NCBI GenBank assembly: GCA_038277395.1
Contig: CM076192.1
Coordinates: forward strand, 51,135,119-51,199,118
Length of the DNA stretch: 64,000 nt
Reading direction: 5' to 3'
DNA from: Dryocosmus kuriphilus
Lineage: Eukaryota; Arthropoda; Insecta; Hymenoptera; Cynipidae
Shown here: in pieces, positions 33,063 to 44,943 of the stretch
Position numbering within the stretch: the first letter of the stretch is position 1
Layout: each line of letters starts with the position of its first letter
Program-made: the position numbers and the translations under genes
Notes under the pieces: model-generated
What the model saw: only the letters and a program-made list of their open reading frames with translations
Database searches by the model: none
Told to the model about the DNA's origin: nothing

Positions 33063-34697
33063 TCAAAAATTTAAGGTATTTAATATTGAGTTATATGCAG
33101 AATTGTAAAATTGAAGGTCGATAATTTTATTTAAAGCACTATTACCCTTCCTCTTTATATAAATCATTTCAACAAACAAACGTTTATAAAAATTTTGTTC
33201 TTTATGTAGGATCTTTATGTCATCCCATTTCATAAAAGAAGAATCACCGTTGTGATCTGCATGAATATGTTTTGCTATTTCTTTTCTATTTTTAATGCAA
33301 TGTTGGACATTTCTCAGATGTTCGTTTCTTCTAGTATGCAAAGATCTTTTGATTTGGCCAATGTATGATAGACCACAAGAACAGTTGAGTTCATAAACAA
33401 CATTACATTGATCAAGTTTATTTATGGGATCTTTTCCTAGTTTAATGAAAACATCAAATTTTGAATCTATTTTAAAAATAGTATTTATATTGAAATCAGA
33501 AAAAAGTCTACGAATGGGATATGAGATGTCAGGATAAAAATTGAAAGACACATAAGTTTTATCAGTTATTATGTTGTTAGTATTAATAAGGTTTTGATTT
33601 GGAGTGGAATTATTCATATTAATTTGGAAGAGTCTATTTTTAATGTTTTTCGATGAAATCATTAGGATAACTGTTATATTTTAAAATTTGCTTAACAACC
33701 AAAATGTTATTTTTATGGAAGAATTTATCAGAGAGTAAAGTAGCTGAATCTATTAAGTTCTTTATAATACCAATTTTTTGGTGAATGGGATGGTTCGAAA
33801 AGAAATTGAGTAGTCTACCAGAATATGTGTCTTTTCTATACCAGTTTGTGATAATATTGTTAGCGTCGTCTCTAATAATTTTTAAATTTAGAAAATTAAT
33901 TGAATTGTCGATTTCGATTTCATGTGTAAATTGTAATCTATCATGATAACTATTGAAAAATTGAATAGTTTGCTGGACCTTATTCTTAGGGATAATGAGA
34001 AGGGTGTCGTCAACGTGTCTGAGAAAAAGTGTGTATTTTAAAATCAATTTTTTTGAAAATATCAATCTCTAAATCCTGTAAAACTATTTCAGCTAATATT
34101 CCTGAAATCGGAGAACCCATTGGGGTGCCGAATTTCTGATTGTAAAATTTATTATTAAATTGAAAAAAGGTCGAATTCATTAAGAAGGTTATGCTATTTT
34201 TAAATTCAATTAGTGGTATATTAGTAAATTTTTTAATATGTGGACATCTTTTTTCGATGCCATCTAGAACTAGGTTTAGTGGAATGTTAGTAAACAAAGA
34301 GGAAACATCTAATATGATAAGAAGATGTGGTTATTTGGAAATTTGATTTTTGTGATAGTATCATGGAATGAAATGTAATTTTTTACAAAAGAATTTAATT
34401 TCGGAATTGAGTCAGTTAAGATTTGGTTTAAAGTTTTTGCAAGAAAATAAGTAGGAGAATTTATGTAGGAAGCAACAGGCCTAAGAGGAAAATTTTCTTT
34501 GTGTATACTTTCGGAAGACCGTACATCCGAGCGATGTTAGTATTAGAAGTTGAAATTGTGTTTTTCTTTATATTTTTACCTAGATATCCTTTTATATTCC
34601 AATTATTTAAAAGTTTGTGAGTTGAATTTTGTAATTTTTTTAAAGGATTTGAATTAATTACATTATAAGTATTAGGATCATTTAACATTGTTTCCAT
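33063..34697 (-). pseudogene. Penelope-like RT plus GIY-YIG protein, frameshifted
   Basis: Read from 34697 downward. The N-terminal RT part has NIARMYGLPKV, then after a frameshift FPLRPVASYINSPTY. Another shift leads to LFTNIPLNLVLDG, FYNQKFGTPMGSPISGI and QDLEIDI (34297-34010). A shift near 34020 joins FLRHVDDTLLI, the RT catalytic box with VDD, and INFLNLKI (34065-33640). The last frame (33662-33063) carries the GIY-YIG nuclease: CSCGLSYIGQIKRSLHTRRN, EHLRNVQ, then AKHIHADHNG. At least three frameshifts. RT followed by GIY-YIG is the defining layout of endonuclease-bearing Penelope-like elements. Confidence 0.92.
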
Positions 34698-34869
34698 TTT
34701 AGAATAGTAAGATGATTTATCAAGAAGAACAGTAATATTGCCTTTGTCGGCACGTGTAAGTAAGTAAGTAAGTTTTACCTGTACAACCTTTTTACTTCTG
34801 ATTTCTGATGTATATTCTTACTTCTGAGGTGAATTTTGTATTTTCTTTAGATTTTAACTTATTTACTGT

Positions 34870-34900
34870 CTGATGAGGTCTCTCAGCTGAGTGACGAAAC
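34870..34900 (+). ncRNA. Hammerhead-ribozyme-like core, antisense copy
   Basis: Plus-strand CTGATGAG at 34870-34877, the stem II sequence GTCTCTCAGCTGAGTGAC, then GAAAC at 34896-34900. Same core as 32412-32442 but inverted, so it is antisense to the element gene. Confidence 0.6.
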
Positions 34901-35137
34901 GTTACTTAAACATTAAATTTTTTGTCTGGATGTGTTAATATCTTCTTTCTACTATTTCTCAAAAAAAAAGTTTTGTATTTTGTGTTTTAAATAAAAAATT
35001 TTTGAGAAAATTTTTCAAAAATGCCCTTTCTTGTAACTATGCGAAATTTAATACACTCTAATTTTTGTTTTTAACGTCAAAATCAGATGAGCAGTTTAGT
35101 CTGAAAATTGATTTGTTCACAGACGCTTTTTTTGCCC

Positions 35138-35144
35138 CACTGTG
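35138..35144 (-). other. Right Transib terminal heptamer CACAGTG
   Basis: Inverted copy of the left heptamer, followed outward by the 5-mer CGACG. It confirms the far end of the Transib that begins at 17694. Confidence 0.8.
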
Positions 35145-36829
35145 CGACGGTTCGAAGATTCAAAGTGATATTCTACTCGCAACGCCTCTAAGGCGCCGAA
35201 TATTTAACATAACGACGTAACTTATTCCCATTCTATTCTTAACTATACATATTAATGTTTTAACTAGGATTTACTAAATAAGGTCCGTTCAACAAAAGTT
35301 ACTTTATTGCGACGAATCAAACTAAGATCTATACCTATCAGATTTAATTCCATTAGTCCATTAAACAGTTATAGGTATGGAAATGGTCTGATTTATAAAC
35401 AGTAGATCCTTGAAAACCAATGTTTGCTATGTTTTTTGAAGAGGTATAATTTGATGTGTCTGATAAAATATATAAATGCGTTTGATTGAAAATTAATGCA
35501 ACCGACAGCAAGCGGAAATAATTAATGATTTAATCTTGAACTATTAAAAAATTTGGTTAAAACTCTAATTGAAGAATTTAAAAGTTTGGTCGATTTTAAC
35601 ACATAGCCCTCGAAAAACCCTCTCTTATTGTTAGTAAAATCAGGTAAGGGTAAATTTGTCTCCCAAGAAAATCGTATATTTGAATATTATTAGCATTACG
35701 CAAATAAATTTGACCATTCCGATCACACGCCAATAGAGCTCGCGAAAAAGGGATGAGGGGACACTTCAAAATTAAAATAGAAAGAATTGGTGGACCCCAC
35801 CTGGAGAAATCGTTTGCGTAATCTCTAATTATGTGGAAGTGTGGTGGTCGATTGAAACAAATATATTTTCATGACAATCGGTCGGGCCTCAAAGTGACAA
35901 TGGTTGCGCATTATTTCGCGTTCAGTTCATTATATACGCGCAATTCGTCCAAGAGTTTTATCTCACCCGATGAATGAGGAAGAGACGAAAGCTGGAATTT
36001 CCGGTTGATTCGGCACGCTAACGATGGGGTGGTTTACACGTGGTTTACAGCACATGGGGACATGTCGAGCCCTAGCGTCGCATCCCCATTGTTCCCTCTT
36101 TACACAATTTACACAATAATGGATGCACGCACGACTGAAGGACAAATTAGTGTAGAAACCGTTGGTTCAATCATTTGGGGATGAATGACAAAAAATGCAA
36201 TATGTTGTAGAAAAATTACAAACTTTGTTGAACTGTTATTTAGGATTTTATCAATTATGAAAATATTAGGGTAAATCTTTCTTTTATGCAAATAAGGTAA
36301 TACTAATAATATTATTTTTAGAGATCTTTATATTTGTTTGTATAGGTTTTCGAGTAGGACCAACTAAAATAAATATGATAAGGATGGGAAATCATACAAA
36401 ATTGTGCCAAAATCTTCAGACTGGAATTTAATATCAAGGGCGATCAACTGCAGAGTATATATAAATTATAGAATGTCATATAGTGAAATGAAACGAAAAG
36501 GTAAGAAAGAACCTATCATAATTTGCTTAATAGAAAATATCAAATAGTAACACAAAAAGCAAATTGTGATCAAGAATTAGATGGTAATATGTGTTTCGCC
36601 AAATCATATTATACTAAAAACCAAGCAAGTAGTACTAAAAACTACTAAATCGGAAAAATAATATTCAAGTGGTAATTGAAACTCCTTATCTTCAGAAACT
36701 TCTGGAAAATTTAGAACCTGTATAGTATATTATAAAAATGGAATAGTCTGAGTGTCCGATTACTATCTAATCGCACAAGCTGTTTACTGTATTATTCTAG
36801 CAAGCTTATTACAGGGTATTTCAGAATAT
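35145..36829. other. Non-coding flank of the Transib
   Basis: No gene or complete element recognised. A less AT-rich stretch at 35900-36130 may be older unique sequence, but no frame there is convincing. Confidence 0.5.
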
Positions 36830-37330
36830 TCTAGAAATTTCCAGAAAATTCTCGAAATGCTTAATATATTTCTAAAACATTCTAGAAAATTTCTAACTAT
36901 TATCGAAAAATCTACACCATGCTAGTACATAGCAAAGAAATATATTACAAAATATTTCAGATACTCTCAAATTCGCAATCTAGAATATTCCATGTTCTCA
37001 AGAAGATTGGAGAATATTATAGTTCGTGACATTCAAAAACGTTCTTGAATATTCCATAAAATTCGAAAAAAATTTTAGAATACTCTAAGAAGTTCCAGAG
37101 CATATTTGGGATTCCAAAAAATTATAAAGCATCAAATGAAACTCGAAATCACTTCAATATAATATTCTGGAACATTTTGCAAAACATTCCAGAATTCTCT
37201 AGAAAATTCTAGAACGTCTCGAAATATTTTATATAAATTAAAAATATTCTAGAACATTACAAAACATTTCTGAATGTTTTTAAAAAAGCTAAGAGTATGT
37301 CGAAAAATTCGAGAATACTGAAGAACTATT
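36830..37330. repeat. TTCTAGAA-rich degenerate block
   Basis: About 500 bp dense in palindromic ATTCTAGAAAATT-like words and alternating TTC and GAA steps (for example 36820, 36883, 37165, 37195, 37207, 37250). The spacing is irregular, so it looks like a decayed simple-sequence satellite. No coding frame. Confidence 0.6.
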
Positions 37331-37684
37331 AAGGAAATTTTCGAATGTTCCACAATATTCATTGATTTGCTATAAGAGGCTATTTGAATATTATGAAGAT
37401 TAATAGTCAGTTTTAATAAGACATACATTTTTCGATATACAGATGAAGGAAAAGTAGGTTTTAAGAAATAATTAAGTTATCTTTGAAACAAAGGGCTGTA
37501 ATAATGATCACATATAAGATTTGAATAATCAATATTCTTCGGATAGTTTAATCGAATATATTTTTGGAGTCACCAAATAATTCTAGCACTAATTTTTAAA
37601 TTTTTACATAAATTTAAAAATGAATAATAGCCTAAGTTAATGATCACCGATAGTATTATATTTGACATATAAAATTATATTATG

Positions 37685-38308
37685 CACGGAAAAAAATTTA
37701 TAGTTCAAACAAAGAAATCGTGAAAAATCAGATCAACGAAACTAAAATATATTTGAAGAGAGTAATTTATTTTTGTTTTCAAAACAGCCAACTGTATTTC
37801 GGATACATGGATTTTCATATCTTTAAATTAGCTATGTTACTTTGTGAGTTTCAATGTCTTACAAAATTGAAACGTCACGTGGAATTTTTTGGATTACTAA
37901 GAAATACGGAGAAATGATATAATGTTCGAATCCAAGTTGTTACGCAACATAAAAATTCAAAAGCAAGTTCTGCTATTAATTACACTTATTTTTATTTCAA
38001 TAAGGCCTTTTTAAATCTTTATAATTTTAAGGTAAACTGTGAAATCAATTATAAATTTCAAACTTCTGCTAAAATTATTCCTATTTAATTAGCGCTATTT
38101 TCAAACTTCCAACATTGTGACTTCAGCTATATAATATCTTTGTTTTAACGATTTAAGAATTTGAATCATTATTAATAATAGTCAAAATAAATTATAATGC
38201 AAATACCTTTTTGAAATATTTTGCCAATATCGTTGTTTCATTTCCAACGATATTTGTGGTTAAAACAAGGATAAATATCGTTAGTTCAGTTATACATTTT
38301 TTTCCGTG
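37685..38308. mobile_element. 624-bp TIR element with CACGG ends
   Basis: CACGGAAAAAAATTTATA (37685-37702) and the inverted right end CACGGAAAAAAATGTATA (38308) differ at one base of 18. The flanks TATG and TGTG may be an imperfect 4-bp duplication. A 65-codon frame inside has no known domain. Confidence 0.72.
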
Positions 38309-40631
38309 TGTGATAACTAACGAGTATATGAGAAAAGGTGAATTATTCCGGGAAATCTGAATACGTGAATTCCGATTCACTCATCCCAGGGTTCCGGTAT
38401 ATCGTACCTATATCAATATTTAATCATCGCCGACAAGATGGCGCAGGTCATACAAGCGCTGGTGAAACGGACTATAAAAGAGAGGTATTCGTAATCGTTG
38501 ACTATCTCTAAGCACGTATGTATGTATATACTTCTATACAGGATGTTCAGAAATTACTAGTCATCACAAAATTATGCACTTTTTCAATAGTTTACAACTC
38601 TATGTATACGAGTCTTCTGAAATATTATCATTCTAAGACAATTTAAGTATAGAGTATGTGTAGGGGGGGGGGGGGGGGGTCACCCCCCTCCAATTTTCTA
38701 TGAGTCAATTTTTCTTCATTGTTATACCTATAAAAAATTAATAAAGTCGGCAAATTTTTGAAAAAATAAGTCGACCTCTTATTTTACCATTAAAGAAGAT
38801 TATTCTACACACGATTTTATAGTAAAATTGCTTTAAACGGAATTAATAATTTATTTTTTCACGACCTAAAATTTCAGTTTGATGTCAATGTTTATTGGTG
38901 AGAAGAATTTTCCCATTATATCTTTGACAATGCGATCTTATAATTTTCTTTTATTAAAAGAGATTTGATTCGCTGAAATTGAAATCTGATGGAATCTTTT
39001 GGGAACACCAAGTAGAAATATTTAATATCTTATACACAATAATATCCGTACCGATAGGCAAACATGGTCGCAGCATGAGAATTGTCAATCGAAGGTGCCA
39101 AGAAATAAGAACCTTTCGAGGCGCGGTTTAGGTGCGGCACATCAAACATCCTTCCTTTGGAAAGCCCGTCCGCTCTCGCTCGTAATTATTATTACGAGTT
39201 TCTGTAACTTTAGGCATGCGTAAAATGTCGAGTAATGTTATCAAAGAAACACGAGTGACGTTGAGGGATATTCCATTGAATAATTTTATACTAAGAAAAA
39301 AAATGGAGGTTAAATCAATTTTGAGGCTGCGTAATACTTATTTATTCATATTGAAAGTTGCGTAGAGAAAGTAGCAACACACATTCAGTCATGTGTACGT
39401 ACGTTGAGCAGAAAACTGCATTGACTCAATGAAATATTATAAAAATCAATTATACTTGAAAATTGGAAGCTTTTTAGCTTCAAATCTCAGTTTTGATGGT
39501 CACCATATAAGTTACTGTAAATCATATGTGTTACTCCTTCAGTTTATGATCGAAGCAAGGTCGTCAACGAAATCTCATTTTCATGACATTTCTCATTATA
39601 GATCGTAAAGCTTTTAAGGTCGAGAAGGTCAACGTCTATAACTTTATATAGGTCGGTCAAAGAAAGATTTTATTTCTGTCGGCTTCCTCTATAAACCTCG
39701 TAAAGTTAAACCGTTCAATTGAGAATAATAAAAGTGACTTTCCTAGAAACATCATAATCATATGGTTTTAGTCCATAAAATCAAAAATTATTAGAACTCA
39801 TTGTCAAAATAGTGATAACTGGATCTGTTTGAGTTTAGCATACCATCTAGGTAACAAAAGTTATTCCTATAGTATTAATGGATTTCTATAAATACAAAAA
39901 TCTGTGAAAATAAGATAAAAACAATGGGCACCATAATTTGGCCTGACTTCATCGTAATTAATATCTGCGAGCAAACGTAGATCCATACAAAGTATAGAAG
40001 TGCACCCATATAGGTGTATAAATATCATAAAATTCGCGGTTTCACACGCTCTGCTCGCGGTTTGGTGAGGCCCCCTAAACCCCTCACCAGCATGAGCTGC
40101 AATTACCTGTAATTTGTACTGCAAGCAGCTACCGCCATCTTGACGAACTTGTATGCGATGTGGTCGTAGCGAATGCAGATTGGCGCGTAAACGCGGAGGA
40201 ACTTATATGAATATATAACATTCACGTGCGTGTTTGTGTATGTGTGTATACGTGAGTTGGCTAACTCAAGTAGAGGGAGAGAAGGAAGAAAAATAAGAGG
40301 AGGTTTCGTTATATTGCGAACGAATACAAAGAGCAGGAGAAGAGAAACAAGTTAAATAGAAAATAAACTATAAAGAAATAAAGGATTTCAACTCCGCACA
40401 TCAACGGAGATAAAAGTCAGAAACCGAGATGGGAGATGTAAGAAAGTAAATGGGAAGTGGAAAAAAAAGAGTATCTTGATGAAGAAAAATGTAAGAAGGA
40501 AAGAAAGATTAATTGGTTGTGTAGAAGTGTAGTAAAAGAGGATTTGCAATTTTTATAAAAAACTGATTGTAAGTTGTATAGATTGCTTTATTTAATTTAC
40601 TTTTAAGATAATTTAATCATCTTTTAGACTT
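38309..40631. other. Non-coding DNA with a G17 run
   Basis: No gene recognised over 2.3 kb. A run of 17 G (38663-38679) is followed by CACCCCCCTCC. The sequence at 38400-38520 and 39040-39260 is less AT-rich. The tract at 40200-40500 is purine-rich on the plus strand. Confidence 0.5.
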
Positions 40632-41193
40632 CCCGTGTAGAAATTTACAACTGGTCCTAGCTTGGTTCTACCTACATTTCCCCTTTTTTAGGTAGGTCCT
40701 AGCTTGGAAATCTACCTTGGACCTACATTGTTTCGTGACGCTGTTCTAGCTAGACCCTAACTAGGTCATCTACCTAGGACCAATTTAAGGTCCTATTTAT
40801 AGCCTAGCTATGACCTAGGGTTCATAGAGTTTTTTTTTACCCCTAACACCAGTAGGGCCTCAAAAGGGCCTAGAGAGTGCCTACTGAAATTATTATGGAA
40901 TATGTATACATAAATAATATGTAATTTGCGACTCATATTTCAAACGAATTTTTATTTTAGAGTGCATATAATATTAATTTTTGCATATAATATTAATATA
41001 ATATATTGTTACACTGAGAAAATGAACCATTAACCGAGCTGGATATAGCTCGGTTAAAAACCTATTATTTAAAAAGAACAGAGTAATGGTTCTAAGTAAT
41101 CATGTGCTTGTTGATATTATAGCCGAACATAATTACATTTGATAGATATCTTACCAAACATACAGTTATACATTGCCGTTTCAATGAAACCGT

Positions 41194-42928
41194 TTACTTC
41201 CCTTCCTTCGAGTGGCTGTGTATTGCAGTGACATCTTTTGCCAAATATCTTCAGATGATATTTTTAATGCTTGATCTGAGATTCTTTTTAGGATCAAAAA
41301 AAATTGGTAAAGAATTTTTCTGTAAGTAAAGAATAACATGAAAGAAGTGATCGTAATTAAATGCAGATAATTTATGAACGAAAGTCTATAATTACTTACA
41401 AAATCATCTCGGAATTGTTTGTCTTCTGTGAGTTTTTTATCGAAAGATTCGAAATCCTTTTTCTGAAAAAAAGGTAATGCCAGGTTTTTCTCTGTTATTA
41501 TATCGAATGCTTCCTGAGTGTTTTTGACATAAGTATCTCGAATAATGAGACTTTGATTTCTTTTAATTTCTTTTACGTCCACGGCTATCGCGTCCAGCTT
41601 TCTTATTATGATTTCTGCAGACAAAAATTTTGTAAATTAATAACTTTGATTGATTATCTAATCGAAAAGTGATTTATAGTATAATAGAAATCTTACCACT
41701 CAAAGTCTTTGAATTTTCAGATTTTTCTAGGTTTTCAATATTTTTTGATCCTCGTTTAAGGTTCTCTCCAACGGGTTTGGATAATGTTTGAAGTTTGGCC
41801 ATAGATTTTGCTAAAAGAAATGTAACATATGCAGTAAAAAACATTATATTGTAGTGTAACGTAATAAAACATAATAAAATTAATAATATTTATAATTACC
41901 AAACGAGAGACTTGGGCGGTTTTGAACTTGTGACGCTACTTTCTAAGACATGAGCATTATTCTTTTCCATTGCAAATTTTCTGTTTTTAATGTCATCAAC
42001 AGAAGAGATTGATGATATCTCGCTTCTTTCGTTCTCATCCTCTTCCTCTGATCTACTATTAATATCTGATAATCCAGGCAGTTTTAATGCATGTTGTGTT
42101 TGTTTCTTTGCACCGATTTGATTCTGACAATCTGTACGTTTTGAACTTTTGACGCTACTTCCTAAGAAGTAAGCGTTCTTTTTTTTCTTCACAAGTTTTC
42201 TGTTTCTCACATCATCAACAGAAGAGGATGATGATATCTCCTCTCTTTCTTTCACATCATCTTCTTTTGATCTATTATCAGTATCTGACAATCCAGGCAC
42301 TTTCAATGCATCGCGGGTTTTTTCAGATACAGAAAACTGTTTAGTTTTCAGTTTTCTTTCTATTTTCGCTGTCTTTTCCATGGAAGGAAGATCTGTATCT
42401 GCTGTAAATGCATACTCTTCGGTGTTGAGTCTAATTATTAACCGTCTTTCGGCTGCTTCATATGTTTCTATAAATATTAAAAGAAATATTTCGTCGAAAA
42501 TTTAACTTTATGAAAATAAAGGTTCAGATACTTTGGTTGAAATTTCAACTACATTTTTTGTGGAAAAGTTGGAAATTTAATTATTTTTTTATAATTTATT
42601 TTTTTCATCGGTAACTAAACAAACTTTGATTTAATTGAATGAAAACTGAATTAATTTTAGAACGTGAACATGATTTTTGCCTTTTCATTTCAATTTTTCT
42701 TTGAAAAACATCATACTTTGACAGTCACTGATTCTGATTTAAAAAATAAAAATCAATTTAGTTAATGAAGAATAGGTGGCAAATTTCCAAAATATGTGAA
42801 ATGTTATACTTACTGGCATGGCCTTTAATTCTGACAGTGTACAATGGCCAGTCTTCAGGTGGTAATGTTTGGTTTTTCACTAATTCATGCAACAGCTCTT
42901 TATCCTCTTCGCAATATGGATCAGACAT
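41194..42928 (-). pseudogene. DUF4806-like multi-exon gene, probably decayed
   Basis: Five exons are proposed on the minus strand, each with GT-AG sites: 42928-42814 (starts MSDPYCEEDKELL), 42467-41900, 41810-41697, 41614-41400 and 41319-41194. Exon 1 joins exon 2 in frame as GHAKTYEAAERRL. Exon 2 is Ser/Lys/Glu-rich and holds a tandem duplication of about 64 residues (ALKVPGLSDTDNRS and ALKLPGLSDINSRS). Exon 4 carries the DUF4806-type motif LPFFQKKDFESFDKKL then FRDDF. The exon 2-3 junction is out of frame by one base and exon 5 reaches a TGA early, with LAKDVTAIH after it. DUF4806 proteins are often multicopy in insects. Their function is unknown. Confidence 0.55.
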
Positions 42929-43518
42929 GAATTTGGTTTGTCATTTGCCTTGTATGAATTTTATCCACCAAGCTGGAACGATATCCACTGACCTCTGCGA
43001 TGGTCTGTATTGTAAAGAAAGAAGTTCAACTGAACAGACAGAAATATATTCCTTTTCTTAAACCTTTTTTTTGCAATCCTTTTAAATTTTATTTTCAAGA
43101 AGTATAATTCTCTTATTTACTATAATGTAGCTCCACGAAGTGGAAAATTATTTATTCATCTATTACGATTCTTTGGTTGTTAAAGCTTCAATAAATCAAT
43201 TCCCTTCTACAATATTTTATTTATATTTCTAATAACTTTGTTTATATTTTTATAATTTATTCATAGCAACATAATTATCTCATAATCAACATACTTAGCC
43301 ATAAGTAATTAATATATACAATTTTACTTTTGAACAACAAACATGTAAGTAATTCACAAAACTCTATTCTAACCTCAATTCTTAGTAGCACATATCAAAT
43401 TAATTTACATATCTTAATTTCTAAATTACAAACTTGAGAATCTAACCTTCAAGAAAATGTTGGAGATTAAAACAAATTTATATTTATATTTAAACTACGG
43501 AAACAAAGAAATATAAGC

Positions 43519-44528
43519 AATTTCAACAATTATTTGCCTGATGAAGACGTCTTTTCCGACTTCGATTGCACATTAATGTTTCTGGAATAAAGCGTGGTCA
43601 GAAGTAGTCACTGCAACAACTTTTGTCTCATTTTTAAATAATTTTGAATACTTTGACGAAAAATTTTTCTCCAAAAAAATGCAAGTATTGAATAGCAGTA
43701 CAAAAACCGACAAATATATTTCAATAATATATTGCTTGTATGTGTGTGTAAAAATATTTTCAGGAACATTTTTTCAACTAAGCATCTCATGAAATATGTA
43801 AATGTACACTTGCCAAAAAATTTATCGGTCGAAACAAATAAGTCGAAACAAGGTTTTAATCCAAAGGTTTTTAGGTTATAATTTGTATACAGCGTCATAC
43901 AGAGCTTTTTCCAAATGTCAACTTTTGTATATCGATATTTTTTAAGTAGTCACAAGAAGAATCGCTAAACTTTGCATTGAAGACGATCAAAATATTGGAT
44001 TAAGTACGATTATTGAAATAATAATTCAATACGCAGCACAAAATTAGCTAGATTACAAGCAAACGTGAGCACAATTCAGGAAACGGAAGATATACGCGTT
44101 GCGTAGAAGTTTCATTTTTATTTAGGCCAATAAGTGTTTGGCGGGTACTTTTAAATGTATAATTATGAGCTTATTTTGTTTCCAATGAAATTCGATAATA
44201 AATAGAATTTATTAATGGCGTTTGTTGTAGTCGAATTATCTACATAATGCATTATCAATTTCTATTTATTATTGAACTTCTGTTTCTTCTGGAAAGAGAA
44301 TAAGTGTACATACACGCATTTTTTATTATCAGATATTATTAAACCTTTATAGTACAGTCAATCTGTCGCCAAAAAAATACGGGGAAAAATAATGTTGAAA
44401 TAAGTTGTAAGGAATAATACAAGTTTATTTATGAAGTGTGAGAAATATATATTTTAAAATTATTAAACATATAATATTTCAAGTTAACGTTTATCAGTCG
44501 TCCTCATCAGGCAAATAATTGTGGGATT
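43519..44528. mobile_element. Penelope-like remnant with hammerhead-like ends
   Basis: CAATTATTTGCCTGATGAAG (left) and, inverted at the right, CAATTATTTGCCTGATGAGG bound about 1 kb. The right copy continues on the minus strand as GACGACTGATAAACGTTAAC, resembling the CTGATGAG...GAAACGTTA core of the element at 32354-34961, with one core base changed. The interior has no recognisable RT. The left copy is more degenerate (AGACGTCTTTTCCGACTTCG). Confidence 0.45.
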
Positions 44529-44796
44529 ACATAAACTTTTTTCCGGACATTTTCTCTCACAGAAACAGATAGCTTAACCAATTTACTGTGAACAGAATTC
44601 ACCAAGTAAGTTCCTAGTTTAAGACGTGCAGTTTATTACGGTAACATAACCTTAAAATTGATATTAAAGTATTCTTTCTCCACAAAAAAATCTTCTGTTT
44701 CGGTTATTTTAGTAATAATTATTGACGATTTAAACAATTTCATTATTTACTTAAATTATTTACTTATATTACTACTCAACTATATAATTAACTTAC

Positions 44797-44943
44797 CACC
44801 AGAAGAAGCAGAAGTATCACCAACGAAATCAACGTCATTTACACGTGATTCAATTTCTTTTAAACTCTTTGCCAATTTATGCCATTTTACGTTTCTCACA
44901 CGATTTTGTTCTTGAGCTAAACGTTTTTTATCCAAATTTCCCT
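44797..44943 (-). CDS. Possible coding exon, family unknown
   Basis: On the minus strand the frame reads DKKRLAQEQNRVRNVKWHK and LAKSLKEIESRVNDVDF, then SASSG followed by the splice donor GGTAAGTTAAT. It is strongly charged and helix-like. A shift in the A-run near 44940 separates it from upstream NEEAKN. It lies about 1.9 kb upstream of the DUF4806-like exon 1 on the same strand and inside the same element, so it may be an earlier exon or a second gene. Confidence 0.35.

Larger units (their letters stand above)
32354..34961 (-). mobile_element. Penelope-like retroelement with inverted ends
   Basis: Inverted repeats of about 195 bp (32354-32550 and 34764-34961) flank a broken gene on the minus strand that encodes Penelope-type reverse transcriptase and a GIY-YIG endonuclease. 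Matching outer phrases are AACACATCCAGACAAAAAAT and AGTAACGTTTCGTCACTCAG. Each repeat contains a hammerhead-ribozyme-like core. A TAAG microsatellite (about 34755-34772) adjoins the right arm. It lies inside the Transib about 180 bp from its right end. Confidence 0.88.
17694..35144 (-). mobile_element. Transib transposon expanded by nested insertions
   Basis: The left end CACAGTGGAGCAAAAAAAGC (17694) and the inverted right end CACAGTGGGGCAAAAAAAGC (35144) match at 19 of 20 positions and start with the heptamer CACAGTG. The flanking 5-mers are CAACG (17689-17693) and CGACG (35145-35149). Transib elements make 5-bp duplications with the preferred target CGNCG, so this is a duplication with one change. 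The element's own transposase (minus strand) lies near the left end. The rest is taken up by a 9.7-kb transposon (19698-29443), a foldback MITE, AT-rich tandem repeats, a dispersed repeat and a Penelope-like element. Total span is 17.45 kb. Confidence 0.85.

Noticed and set aside
42765..43061. 98-codon plus-strand frame
   Set aside because: It is antisense to the proposed first exon of the DUF4806-like gene, which has a good splice donor and a recognisable product.
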